In this document: piece by piece, positions 10,700 to 22,100 of the stretch
Numbering within the stretch: position 1 is the stretch's first letter
How the letters are laid out: the number at the start of each line of letters is the position of its first letter
Assembly (NCBI GenBank): GCA_017311315.1
Contig: CM029610.1
Coordinates: forward strand, 8,494,236-8,558,235
Origin: Dendrocalamus latiflorus
Taxonomy: Eukaryota > Streptophyta > Magnoliopsida > Poales > Poaceae
Length of the DNA: 64,000 bases
Reading direction: 5' to 3'
Program-made: the position numbers and the translations under genes
The notes under the pieces: model-generated
Database searches by the model: none
Told to the model about the DNA's origin: nothing
The model's input: only the letters and a program-made list of their open reading frames with translations

Positions 10700-13600
10700 A
10701 TGGACCCCTCGTCGGCCGGCGCCGGCGGCAACTCGGTGCCGTCGGTCGGCGCCGACGCGCAGAAGCGGCGCGTGTGCTACTTCTACGACCCGGAGGTGGG
10801 CAACTACTACTACGGCCAGGGCCACCCGATGAAGCCGCACCGCATCCGCATGACGCACTCGCTGCTGGCGCAGTACGGCCTCCTCGACCAGATGCAGGTG
10901 CTGCGGCCGTACCCCGCTCGTGACCGCGACCTCTGCCGCTTCCACTCCGACGACTACATCACCTTCCTCCGCTTGGTCACGCCCGAGACGCAGCAGGACC
11001 AGATCCGAGCGCTTAAGCGGTTCAACGTCGGCGAGGACTGCCCCGTCTTCGACGGGCTCTACAGCTTCTGCCAGACCTACGCCGGGGCCTCCGTCGGCGG
11101 CGCCATCAAGCTCAACCACGGACACGACATCGCAATCAACTGGTCCGGGGGCCTGCACCACGCCAAGAAGTGCGAGGCGTCCGGGTTCTGCTACGTCAAC
11201 GACATCGTGCTCGCCATCCTCGAGCTCCTCAAGCACCACGAGGTGATGGTTCCTCTCTTCCTTGCCTTGCCTCGATGGGCTCAATAAATATTTTCAATTA
11301 GCTCATTCGGTTTATTTGCGATGGTTGTGCGTCCTTTCGGTCAATCCGGACCAGAACTTGTATTTGTTTCATCTTCACTCAATTTCATTAATGTGCACCC
11401 TTTTCATCTGTAAATGTTTCGTCAAATCAAATGATTATTTGTCGTTAATCATCAACTTACTAGTTTATTAACTTCATGTCACCTATATTAGTTATGAGAT
11501 ATGGATTGAGAATATGACTTGGACACAAAGATAAGGGAAAAGGGGCAATCTACAAGAAGACCTCATATATGTTGACACACCAATATGTATGCTACTTGGT
11601 ATTTTTTTTTTAAAAAAAAAGCCCAACTTGTGTGTTACTTTTGTATTTTTATAGCCCATGCATATGCTTAAATGATATATAGACAATTAGAATACTGATT
11701 TGACCGTTGACTATGACTATGAGAGAGTGATTTCACAGAAACTGATTTCAAATAAGGGGATGAGTGATCAAACAGATTTGAAAGAGTGGCTGCTGTGGAA
11801 AAAATTATTCTAGGATTCCTTTTACCAGAGAAAATTTTGAACCAACTGAATGATTTTTAATGTTTAATTCGATCTTTTTTCATTGTGCTAATAAATGTTG
11901 TCTTACTATTTACAGCGAGTTCTGTATGTTGATATCGATATACACCACGGAGACGGAGTTGAGGAGGCATTCTACACATCGGACAGGGTTATGACAGTCT
12001 CGTTCCACAAGTTTGGCGATTATTTCCCAGGAACAGGGGATATCCGTGACATTGGACATTCAAAGGGGAAGTATTACGCCCTGAATGTCCCGCTGGACGA
12101 TGGGATTGATGATGAAAGCTACCAATCCCTGTTCAAGCCAGTCATTGGCAAAGTTATGGAGGTTTTCCGCCCTGGTGCAGTTGTGCTTCAATGTGGTGCC
12201 GATTCGTTGTCTGGGGATAGGTTGGGCTGCTTCAATCTCTCAATCAGAGGTCATGCGGAATGCGTGAAGTACATGAGGTCTTTCAATGTTCCATTGTTGC
12301 TTCTCGGTGGTGGTGGATATACCATAAGAAATGTTGCACGGTGTTGGTGTTATGAGGTATGATAAAGAACTATCTCATTGAAGGGAAAAAATGACATCTC
12401 TCTCAGATTTCTTAGCTTTGTCATGTGCATCATAATGGTCACTGAGAATTTTATAATTATAGATGGCAATGCAAAGGTACGAGCTAGAACCTAATGTGCT
12501 TTTATGCTCCCAGTCCACGCTTTGGAATCTAGATATTGGCATTTGGCTTCTAACTTGTACCTTCTTTCTGACTTCTTTTAATTGATATGTTTTGCTGTTT
12601 AGTTCTAAAATCACTAAATCATTGCACTTTTGGTTACTGTTGATCAGATAACAATGCAATCTACAAAACACTCATGGGCCATTATTTTTTAGTAACTCTT
12701 GTAATGCTTGATTTGAATGTTTGTATTTCTCTTTAAAATACATCTATTTGTTGAGAGCATAAAATACATCTATTTGTTGAGAGCATCTTCAATAACAACA
12801 ACAAAACACCTTGTGTTTCTCAAAGTATTAAAGGTTGTTTCACTTGATTCAGTAATTATATTGGGCTTAATCAAGCTTCCTCGTATTATCAAGCTTAGAA
12901 TAGATAAAGAAAATAAGGTAGTGCCGTAGTGGGTAGCCTAAAAGATAAGCCTCGGAGGACACCTGGATAATCTAAGCGGAAGCACAAACTCCTTGTAAAA
13001 TGATGTCCTCCAAGCCAGCCACAGTCCCACTTGTTTAGCTTTTCTTTGGAGATAGGTTTAAGATCAAGAGCAAATCAGCAAAAACGAAGTTTGGGTGGCT
13101 ATTTGGACACCTGCTTACACTTTTTTTTGTTGAATTTATAAATCCGAACACGAGATAGGCCAAACACAACTGATACGTGTGAGAGGCTGCACTTTTAATT
13201 GCTGAAGGTATCCAGGACCAGCCGATCAGGAACACCTTTCTCTTTTATCAGGGGCTTTTGGTGCCACACTTATGCTTTTAATTGCTGTTTTGAATTTTGG
13301 TGCTGTCCGTTGTTTGTTTCATCTGGCTTTTTTTTTAATCTTTGAGCAGACAGGAGTTGCCCTTGGTCAAGATCTTGAGGATAAGATGCCTATCAATGAG
13401 TACTACGAATACTTTGGTCCAGATTACACTCTTCATGTTGCACCAAGTAACATGGAGAACAAAAATACACGCCAGCAACTGGATGATATAAGAAGCATAC
13501 TTCTAGACAATCTTTCAAGACTTCGACATGCCCCAAGCGTCCAATTTCAAGAGCGAGATCCAGATACAGAATTACCTGAGGTGAGCAACTGAGCTTCCTA

Positions 13601-16600
13601 TTTGTAAGGTAGCTTCCTATTTGTAAGGTAGTTAACTTTGTGTTCACTTTCTTTAATTGACAAATTATGATAATAGGACAAAGGAGTTTCTGATCTATTT
13701 GATGGAAACTTTCCTTCATGAATCATGATCATCTTTTTTTTTGGGGGGGGGGGGGGGGGGGTTAAATAGAAAGGAGGCATGCTGCCTACCAGATGCAAAT
13801 TCTTGTGAATATAAAAGTGCGATTATTAACAATAGCTAGCATTCAGTGATATTACCAGATGCAAATTCTTGTCAATAGAAAAGCGTGATTATTAACAATG
13901 GCTAGCATTCAGTTATATTAGTTTTATTATTTTTATTAGACATATATAGTCCTTGTATACCTGTATCTGTACATCTTGTACTCCAAGCCACATTGGGCTA
14001 TATATATACATAAGGTCACCCCCCTAAGGGTGTGGGATGTTTCCCTATTTCTCTACCTCTCTACATGGTATCAGAGCATTAGATCCTAAAATATCGCTTC
14101 CGCCTCTCCTCGTCCGCGTGACGTCGCCGTCGGATCTCGCACGCGCCTCCGCGGCGTGCGCCGTCTTCCGCCGCGTCGCCTCCTCCCCGCGGTTTCTCCG
14201 CCGCTTCCGCTCCCTCCACGCCCCGTCCCCGCTCGGCATCTTCTGCCTCGAGGGCGCCGGCTTCCACCGCGCGACCGCCGCCAACCCCACCCGCGCGCGA
14301 TTCCCTCGCGACGCGACCTCCTCCCCGGCGCTCGCCTCCCCTCCCTTCGCGGCCGCCGCCACCCCACCCGCGCGCGATTCCCTCGCGTCGCGACCTCCTC
14401 CCCGGCGCTCGCCTCACCTCCCTTCCGATGGCCACGGTGCCAGCCGTGGGCGCCGCCACTCTGCCCGCTGCCGGCGCCCCCACCTTGCCTGCCATCGATC
14501 CTGCCACCATGGGCGCCAGCCCTGCCGCACCGCCGCCTCCGATCGTGGCTCACCCCTATGCCACAGTCAGCGTCAAGTCCCACATTCCGATCACGTTGGA
14601 CCTTCACTCCAACTACTCGAAGTGGGCGTTCTTCTTCAAGTCGCTGTGTGGCAAATTCGGACTTCGCTCGCACATCGACGGCTCCGCTCCTCCCCAACCT
14701 GATGACCCTCAGTGGGACGCCGCGGAGTGCTGCGTTCGCAGCTGGCTCTCCGGTTCCGTCGACGACTCCGTCCTCGACCTCGCTATGGACAACGCCGATC
14801 CTACCGCCCGCGATCTGTGGGTGGCCATTGAGGGGATCTTCCACGCCAACAGGGAACCGTGCGCCATCTTCCTCCTCAACGAGTTCCATTCCATGGTGCA
14901 AGGCGACTCCACCATCTCGGCGTACTGCCAGCGCCTGAAGACCAAGGCCGCCGCCCTACGCGACGTCGGCCATCCTGTGGAGGACTCGCAGCTCGTCCTC
15001 GCCCTACTGCGTGGCCTCAACCCTCGCTTCTCCAACACCGCCGACGACATCGCCAACTCTGCCGTTCTTCCCACGTTTGCCAGAGCCCACGACATGCTGG
15101 TTCTCAAAGAGCTTCGCTTGGCCAACGACGAGAAGACCGTCGTCAACACCGCCCTTCTCGCTGCGGTTGGTTCTGGCTGCACCAGTCCGGGCGGATGTCG
15201 CTCCACCACCGCCGGGGCCAACTCTGGCGGCTCCTACAACCCCCACATCAGCGGCTACGGCAGCAGCAACAAGGGCGGCAACGGCGGCGGGAAAGGCAAG
15301 GGCAAGGGCAAGCGCGGCTCGGGTGGCGGCCAGCCGCGCGGAGGTGCTGCTGGTGCCCCTCAGCAGACCGGCCAGTACCAGCAAACCAGCCAGTACAGGC
15401 CCATGGGTCCCTGGATCTGTTACAACCCGTGGGCTCCACAGGGCCCCCCTCCGACTCCGCAGGGTCCCAGCGGTGGGCGCCCAGGTATCCTCGGCGCGCC
15501 CCCTCAGGCTCACACGGCCTTCGTGCCTGTACAGCCCCCCACGACCTTCGCGCCGCTCCAGGTCTCCCAGCCGGCTCCTATGTGGAACCAGGCTGGCCTC
15601 GTCGCCGCCCTCAACCAGCTCAACGTCCAGGATCAAAACCCCTGGGTGTTGGACTCCGGCGCTTCCTCTCACATGAGCTCCTCGGATGGTATACTCCTTT
15701 CTCGCCATCCTTCCTCTCATTCTTACATTACTGTTGGCAATGGTCAAACTCTTCCTATTTCATGTCGTGGCGAGTCTATTCTCCATACACCCGTGTCAAA
15801 TTTTCCACTTCATAATGTTTTAGTCGTTCCATCTCTAGTGCACAACCTGCTCTCAGTTCGTCAGTTCACTAGAGACAACAACTGTTCTATCGAATTTGAC
15901 GCTCTTGGTTTTTCTGTCAAGGATATCCCGACCCGGCGCGTGATGCTTCGCTGCAATAGTGCTGGCAACCTTTACACCATCCCCGCAGCACCTCCCGCTC
16001 CACACGCCAGCATCGCCACCTCCACCAACCTATGGCATCACCGTCTCGGTCATCCCAGTTCCGCCACCATCGACATCCTTCGCCATAGTGCATCTATAAG
16101 TTGCAATAAAGTAGAGCATACTCTATGTCATTCGTGTCAACTTGGCAAACATGTGCGGCTTCCATTTTCAAACTCTAGTTCATTTAGTTCTATGCCTTTT
16201 GAACTCGTTCATTGTGACGTGTGGACGTCTCCTGTTGCTAGTATCTCGGGTTATCAATATTATCTTGTTTTACTCGATGATTTTACTCATTTTTGTTGGA
16301 CTTTTCCCCTTGTTCACAAATCTGAGGTTGCAGCCCACATCACTAATTTTTGCAACTATGCTTCCACGCAGTTCAGCCTCGCCATCAAAGCCTTCCAAGC
16401 CGATAACGGCACTGAGTTCGTAAACAATACCCTCCACACTCTTTTCGCCTCTCGTGGTATTCATTTACGCCTCTCATGTCCCTACACTTCCCCACAAAAT
16501 GGCAAGGCCGAACGCATTCTTCGCACACTGAACAATATCAGCCGCACAATGCTCATCCATGCGCACATGCCTGCATCTTACTGGGCTGAGGCGCTCGCCA

Positions 16601-19600
16601 CAGCAACATATCTGCTGAACCGGCGCCCGTGCTCCGCCATTCACAATGCCATACCATATGCTCTACTCCACAACACAACACCCGACCTGACCGCCACGAC
16701 TCGCCACAAGCTCGCTCCTCGTTCGACGGCCTGTGTCTTTCTTGGATATCCCTCCTTGCATAAGGGATACCGCTGTCTTGATCTATCAACCTGGCGCATC
16801 ATCATCTCGCGCCACGTTGTTTTTGACGAGACTTGTTTTCCCTTCGGGCTTTACACTTCTGGGTCCTCGCCCAGCGACCTGGATTTTTTGCTTGCAGGAT
16901 CTACCGTGCCGACACGCCTCAACGCGGTCGCTCCGTCAAATGCCGACGTTGAGCAACCGCGCCACACTCAGGCGGTCCTTGAGGAGCTGCAGGACGACTC
17001 CGCGATTCTATTTCGCGGTCCTCTGGTAGCAGCCGCCCCTGTTCGGCCTGTGGTGGCTGCCGCTCCTATTCCACCGGCGGCTGCACCACCTCCACCAGCA
17101 TCAGCCGCCCCAGCTCCAGCAGCCCGGGACTTCCACCTGACATACAGTCGGCGTCCCCGGGCCCCGACACCGGCGGCCGCGCAGCCTGCTGCACCGCTGG
17201 AGCAGCCTGCTGCAGCGCCAGCGCCGGCCTCCCGGATGGTCACCCGGTCCCAGACCGGGACTCTTCGTCCAGTTCAACGCTACGGTTTCTCCGCCACCCA
17301 CTCTGTCGTCTCGCCAGTACCGGCGAATTACCGGAGTGCCTTGGCCGATCCTTAGTGGCGTGCTGCCATGGCTGACGAGTACAAGGCGCTCGTTGACAAC
17401 GGGACATGGAGCCTCGTTCCTCGTCCTCCCGGCGCCAACATTGTGACGGGCAAGTGGATTTTTAAACATAAATTCCACTCGGACGGTTCCCTTGCCCGCC
17501 ACAAGGCGCGATGGGTGGTTCGCGGGTTCTCTCAACGCCATGGCATCGACTACAATGAGACGTTCAGCCCCGTCGTCAAGCCTGCCACGATACGAGTCGT
17601 CCTCAGCATTGCTACTTCGCGCTCCTGGCCGATTCACCAGCTTGACGTGAAGAATGCTTTTCTTCATGGCAATCTGGAAGAGACTGTGTACTGCCAGTAG
17701 CCTCCAGGCTTCGTCGACCCTGCTCGCCCTAACGATGTCTGTCTTCTGCAGCGTTCTCTCTATGGCCTGAAACAGGCTCCTCGGGCCTGGTACCAACGCT
17801 TCGCCGCCTACCTCCGGCAGCTCGGCTTCGTCGCCTCCGTCTCTGACACGTCCCTCTTTGTGCTCCAAGAGGGGGACACCACTGCCTACCTGCTCCTGTA
17901 CGTCGACGACATCATCCTTACGGCGTCCTCGACTGCACTCCTGCAGCGCATCCTGGCGCGTCTTCACTCCGAGTTCTCCATGACGGACCTCGGCGACCTG
18001 CACCACTTCCTCGGCATCTCCGTCACGCGCTCGCCGGAGGGACTGTTTCTCTCCCAGCGCCAGTACGCTGTGGATCTCCTACAGCGGGCGGGCATGGCCG
18101 AGTGTCACCCTACAGCTACACCGGTTGACACTCGTACCAAGCTCTCCGCCACCGACGGCTCTCCAGTCGCCGATCCTTCACAGTATCGAAGTATTGCCGG
18201 CGCCCTGCAGTACTTGACACTCACCCGTCCCGACCTCGCCTACGCCGTTCAGCAGGTGTGCCTCTTCATGCACGATCCCCGCGAGCCTCATCTCGCGCTG
18301 ATCAAGCGCATCCTACGCTACGTGAAGGGTACATTGTCCACCGGCCTCCACCTCAGCTCCGGGCCGGTTGACTCTCTCACCGCATACTCCGATGCGGACT
18401 GGGCAGGCTGTCCAGACTCCAGGCGCTCTACGTCCGGCTACTGCGTCTTCCTCGGCGACAACCTGGTCTCTTGGTCCTCCAAGCGCCAGCCGACGGTGTC
18501 TCGTTCCAGTGTTGAGGCTGAGTACCGCGCGGTTGCTCACGCCGTGACCGAGTGCTGCTGGCTTCGTCAGCTTCTCCAGGAGCTTCACGCGCCCATTGCT
18601 TCTGCGACCGTCGTGTACTGTGACAATGTTAGCGCCGTCTATATGACCGCCAACCCTGTCCACCATCGTCGCACAAAGCACATCGAGATCGACATCCACT
18701 TCGTTCGCGACAAGGTTGCCTTGGGACAGGTCCGGGTGCTCCATGTCCCTTCGACTCATCAGTTCGCGGACATCATGACCAAAGGCTTACCTGTACAGTT
18801 GTTCACCGACTTTAGGTCCAGTCTTTGCGTCCGAGATCCTCCCGCTGCGACTGCGGGCGGGTATTAGACATGTATAGTCCTTGTATACCTGTATCTGTAC
18901 ATCTTGTACTCCAAGCCACATTGGGCTATATATATACATAAGGTCACCCCCCCCCCCCTAAGGGTGTGGGATGTTTCCCTATTTCTCTACCTCTCTACAA
19001 TTTTCTTGTTGGCAAATACTGGAATGCAAATGGAAATTTGATGCTTTGATAACAGATGAATTTACACCTATTTTCCTGCTTGTTAATGACCTAACATCTT
19101 GCTTCATACAATAACTCAAGACTGCTAGACGCAAGGGGTATATTATATGCTTTAATGCTTTCATCTCTTGTTTTCTTGATTCCATATGTTTGTCCCCTAT
19201 GATTGTCAATTGAGGTAGCATGCAAAGATAATTTATACATCTGCACTGTTGCCCTTTTTCTTGATTTCTTCTCCTCGTTTACAGTTTTAAGGGCTCACTT
19301 TGTTCCATGCACAGTTTAGTTGGTTTATTTGTATACCAGGGACTATATTATTGCTTAAGAGTGATTTTTATTGCAACATGTTTTCACATTTATTTCAATA
19401 ACATTTATGCCACCAGCCCAAGCTTGGTGCCTTGAGCTTGATCTGTCCGTGCATACGACCTTTTTTAGTAGGTTAAATCATGTTTGAGCTTTGAACTAAC
19501 TTCTATAATAATGATGATTCACAATATCACCATGCTACTATTATATTCAATAAAGTTTTGAATATGCTCAGTTGAATAGATTACATTGTGCCAATTTTGA

Positions 19601-21086
19601 ACAAAGGCTGGATAGTAATAATTTTTTCATTTGGTTTGACCTTAGATGGCCTTGTTAAATATCCGTGATTTATTTTATTTGGTTGACCTTTCGGTGGCCT
19701 TGTTAAATATCTATACGACTATTGTATCACTCTTTCCTAAGTGATTGGCATCAAACATTCACCTACACAGTTGGATTATCAGCCAAGATGTAGCTTTACA
19801 AGTTGAAGAGCTGATTGCATTTTGGGTACTTTGTGTGTATGTTTGTTATGCAGCTGGATGAAGATCAAGAGGATCCAGATGAAAGGCATGACCCTGATTC
19901 TGATATGGAATTGGATGATCACAAACCTTTGGGAGACTCAGCGAGGTATTTTATCTTTTCTTCTGAGAGATGGTATTTATTTCTGTATGATTGTTTTGTA
20001 AGTTCTGATGGCTATTGTGTGTGCTCTGCCTCGTGTCATTGTTTGTTTTAGGAAAAGCAATATTCAAGGTATCAGAGTTAAGCGAGAATTTGCTGAAAGT
20101 GAGACCAAAGATCAGGTACTTTATCATTCCTGTCTATACAGACGAGTGGTTTGGTCCTTTTTCATTCCTGCAATCCAAGACATTAGACCCACCATTTTAT
20201 TCACAGCTGTCTCCTTTTTTAGCCCATTCCTTAAAAAAAAGATCCATCATCTTATTAACATGTGCCCTACTGCCCTTTTCTTTGTGGAAGGACTGTTCCG
20301 TCCTAATGGGCTTATTTAGGACAACCATGAGTCCATGAAGTTTTCCTTATTAGTTATTGCTCTATTTCTCTTACCGCAGTCTGGGTAGTATATCTTAGGC
20401 ATTTTCAGTGTGTAAAATAGAGGGAAATTTCTTGTTTTCACGATGCAAGGTGGAAAATGCCCAAGCATAAGGACTAATATGGTAAGAAGAAAATAATGAA
20501 AGAGACTAAAACAAGGGGAGGAAATTGGGGTGCCTCCTAAACTGGTATGGCTCTTACGCTTTAGCTCCCTGCTTACATTGGAAAGCATGGTGGGCTAGGG
20601 ACACCCAAAAAAAGATGCAGCAAAAGGTCCCCTTTTTGCACACCGAAGAGGAGAACTTGAGCTCAAATATTGGATCTTGAAACGGCCATTAGTCTTTTTA
20701 AATAATAATAATGTGATTTCTGTTGACAGTAATGCTCATTGATTTACATTCTGCAGGATGGTAACAGAATAACAACTGAACATAGAGGACCGGAACCCAT
20801 GGCTGAGGACATTAGTCCCTCGAAGCAAACTCCTGTAAGTCTTGTCTTCTTTTCTAGTTGTGAACTCAATATCGTCCTGCAAGAACTTATAAGTGAACAT
20901 TGCCCGCAGATGCCAATCACCATGATTAGACCGATCTAACCAATGCTGTATTTTGCTTTTCACGGTCGACTACAGCCGGTGGATGCAAATGCGATGGCCA
21001 TCGACGAGCCAGGAAATGTCAAAGAGAGTGAACCAGAGAGCTCAACCAAATTGCCTTACCCACTAGCTATGTACCAGAAGCCATGA
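10700..21086 (+). CDS. HDA19: Class I RPD3-type histone deacetylase, HDA19-like (copy A)
   Basis: Seven coding exons: 10700-11242, 11916-12356, 13350-13580, 19854-19945, 20052-20115, 20757-20834, 20976-21086; all introns GT-AG; 519 aa, the usual length of plant HDA19/OsHDAC1/HDA101 proteins. It is a nuclear zinc-dependent deacetylase removing acetyl groups from histone lysines in co-repressor complexes. Catalytic features are complete: GHPMKPHRIRMTH (41-53), His-His dyad (153-154) in GGLHHAKKCEASGF, zinc ligands Asp189 and His191 in VDIDIHHGDGVEEAF, Asp277 in CGADSL, transition-state Tyr316 in GGGGYTIRNVARCW. The acidic C-terminal tail is variable as in the family. Intron 3 is swollen from about 1.2 to 6.3 kb by a Copia element. 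The symbol names the Arabidopsis homologue; orthology is inferred from sequence memory. Confidence 0.95.
12735..12786 (+). repeat. 26-bp tandem duplication in intron 2 of HDAC A
   Basis: AAAATACATCTATTTGTTGA plus GAGCAT occurs twice head to tail; unit B has one copy. It is a recent replication-slippage type change. Confidence 0.85.
13743..13762 (+). repeat. Poly-G tract of 20 in intron 3 of HDAC A
   Basis: A run of T is followed by 20 G; unit B has 6 G at the same place (54675-54680). It could be a true expansion or a sequencing or assembly artefact. Confidence 0.8.
13934..14065 (+). repeat. 5' LTR of the intronic Copia element
   Basis: 132 bp from TATTAGACATATATAGTCC to CTCTCTACA. Contains TATATATACATAAGG as a likely core promoter. 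Ends directly at the primer-binding site. Confidence 0.93.
14066..14077 (+). other. Primer-binding site (initiator tRNA-Met type)
   Basis: TGGTATCAGAGC immediately abuts the 5' LTR and is the standard plant Copia minus-strand primer site. Confidence 0.9.
14428..18867 (+). pseudogene. Copia gag-pol with two in-frame stops and a small integrase deletion
   Basis: One continuous frame carries Gag, then protease (WVLDSGASSHMSS at about 15640), GAG-pre-integrase (HHRLGHPS at about 16036), integrase (HCDVWTSP, FQADNGTEF, NGKAER), reverse transcriptase (YVDDIILTAS at about 17896) and RNase H (YSDADWAGCPDSRRSTSGY, KHIEIDIHFV). It is broken by TAG at 17353-17355 and TAG at 17698-17700; the frame is unchanged across both. 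About a dozen residues appear missing in the integrase near 16680-16700 compared with the minus-strand relative at 27284-32266. Gag has Gly-rich basic repeats instead of a CCHC zinc knuckle. Order protease-integrase-RT-RNase H defines Copia. Confidence 0.9.
18862..18999 (+). repeat. 3' LTR of the intronic Copia element
   Basis: 138 bp, same as the 5' LTR except for one A/G change and a longer poly-C run. Preceded by a GCGGGCGGG purine-rich tract. Overlaps the last codons of the pol frame. Confidence 0.93.
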
Positions 21087-22100
21087 TTGCAGCCTTTTGG
21101 ACCGCCGGCTTTCTGGCGCACAGCTTCCTGCATGTTTTGATCGATAGGAAACTGAAGTGAATCAGCGATACAGCTCCCTTGTGTTTCTTCTATAGGAGTT
21201 TATAGTAGTGGTGGTGCAGTAAAAGAATCCCAGGATCCACCAGGCAATGCTTGAGGCGGAGAGTCGGGAGACAATAGTCTGACACAATGTATACGTGTTA
21301 CATCAGTTAAGTTGTACTGTACAATCAATTAAATGAACCTTCAAGCTAAATTTCCCTGGCAACCGACTGGGTTAACACCCTATAAATCGGTATCCTTGTC
21401 ACCAAATTCCGCTGTATAGAAATAGCCAACCGAGAGATCTTTCTTCTCTTACTCTCATAGTTGTTTAATAAGCAATTGTGAGTACAAAATATACTCATAA
21501 GACTTTAAACAAGTATATTAATATATACAACCTTTGACAAAGGAGTAGCTGACATAATAGTGGGTTTTTATTTGCAGTAGACATAATAGTGAGTTTTTAT
21601 TTGCAGTAGACATAATAGTTTGTGAAGGTAAGTTGTAGAAACAATTGGCATTACTAAGAAATAGTAAATAATAATCATAGTTGTAAGCAAATGATGATTC
21701 TTTGCCATAACATTATCATTTGATGGTCCTCTGTCAGAATATTTTTAGCCTGGATTCCCACAACCCATAATTTTTTCAAGATTATTTTAAAATCAAAAAA
21801 ATCTAACCAAGTATGGTATTACCAAGTGATGTCTATAATTAGGGATACAACTATTTGAATAGATTCAAATAGCTTTACATTATACAGATGTTATATAACT
21901 TTACCCATAAGAGATAGCTTATAATGTTAGCCAAAACATGGTTTCGTAGATGTGCTTTAAGTGATTATCATGAGGGCTTTACAATGCACTACCACAACTC
22001 GATTTTATACACTAAGGTTTCATCGTTGAAGGGCTAACCGCCCAATCAGAGACTCCCTTGAACCATGCGGGGATACAATGTTTCACTGACACTCACTTTC
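21087..22100. other. 3' UTR of HDAC A and AT-rich downstream DNA
   Basis: The first about 250 bp is well conserved in unit B (57137-57470) and is likely the 3' UTR. From 21545 to 21625 a 28-30 bp unit with GACATAATAGTGGGTTTTTATT is repeated two to three times. No gene is seen. Confidence 0.5.

Larger units (their letters stand above)
13934..18999 (+). mobile_element. Copia LTR retrotransposon in intron 3 of HDAC A (Ale/Retrofit-like, non-canonical TA...CA ends)
   Basis: 5066 bp, flanked by a 5-bp target duplication ATTTT (13929-13933 and 19000-19004). Unit B supplies the empty site, with a single ATTTT at the matching position in the intron. LTRs are 13934-14065 and 18862-18999. The ends are TATTAG...CTACA rather than TG...CA. 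A primer-binding site TGGTATCAGAGC follows the 5' LTR directly. The insertion is in the same orientation as the host gene. The LTR pair differs by one substitution and the length of a poly-C run, so it is very young, yet its gag-pol is defective. Confidence 0.95.

Noticed and set aside
10505..11284. Long open frame on the minus strand opposite HDAC A exon 1 (also 51486-52133 in copy B)
   Set aside because: A shadow of a GC-rich exon: Val/Ala/Glu/Arg-biased composition, and the sense frame is a well-known enzyme.
11262..11471. Short frame right after HDAC A exon 1
   Set aside because: Intron 1 sequence starting after a good GT donor; unit B differs by an inserted MITE.
14066..14077. tRNA-like TGGTATCAGAGC strings here and elsewhere
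   Set aside because: They are primer-binding sites of LTR elements, not tRNA genes; no cloverleaf is present.
14045..15747. Several long frames on both strands in the first kilobases of the intronic Copia element
   Set aside because: GC-rich shadows of the gag frame; no domain and biased composition.
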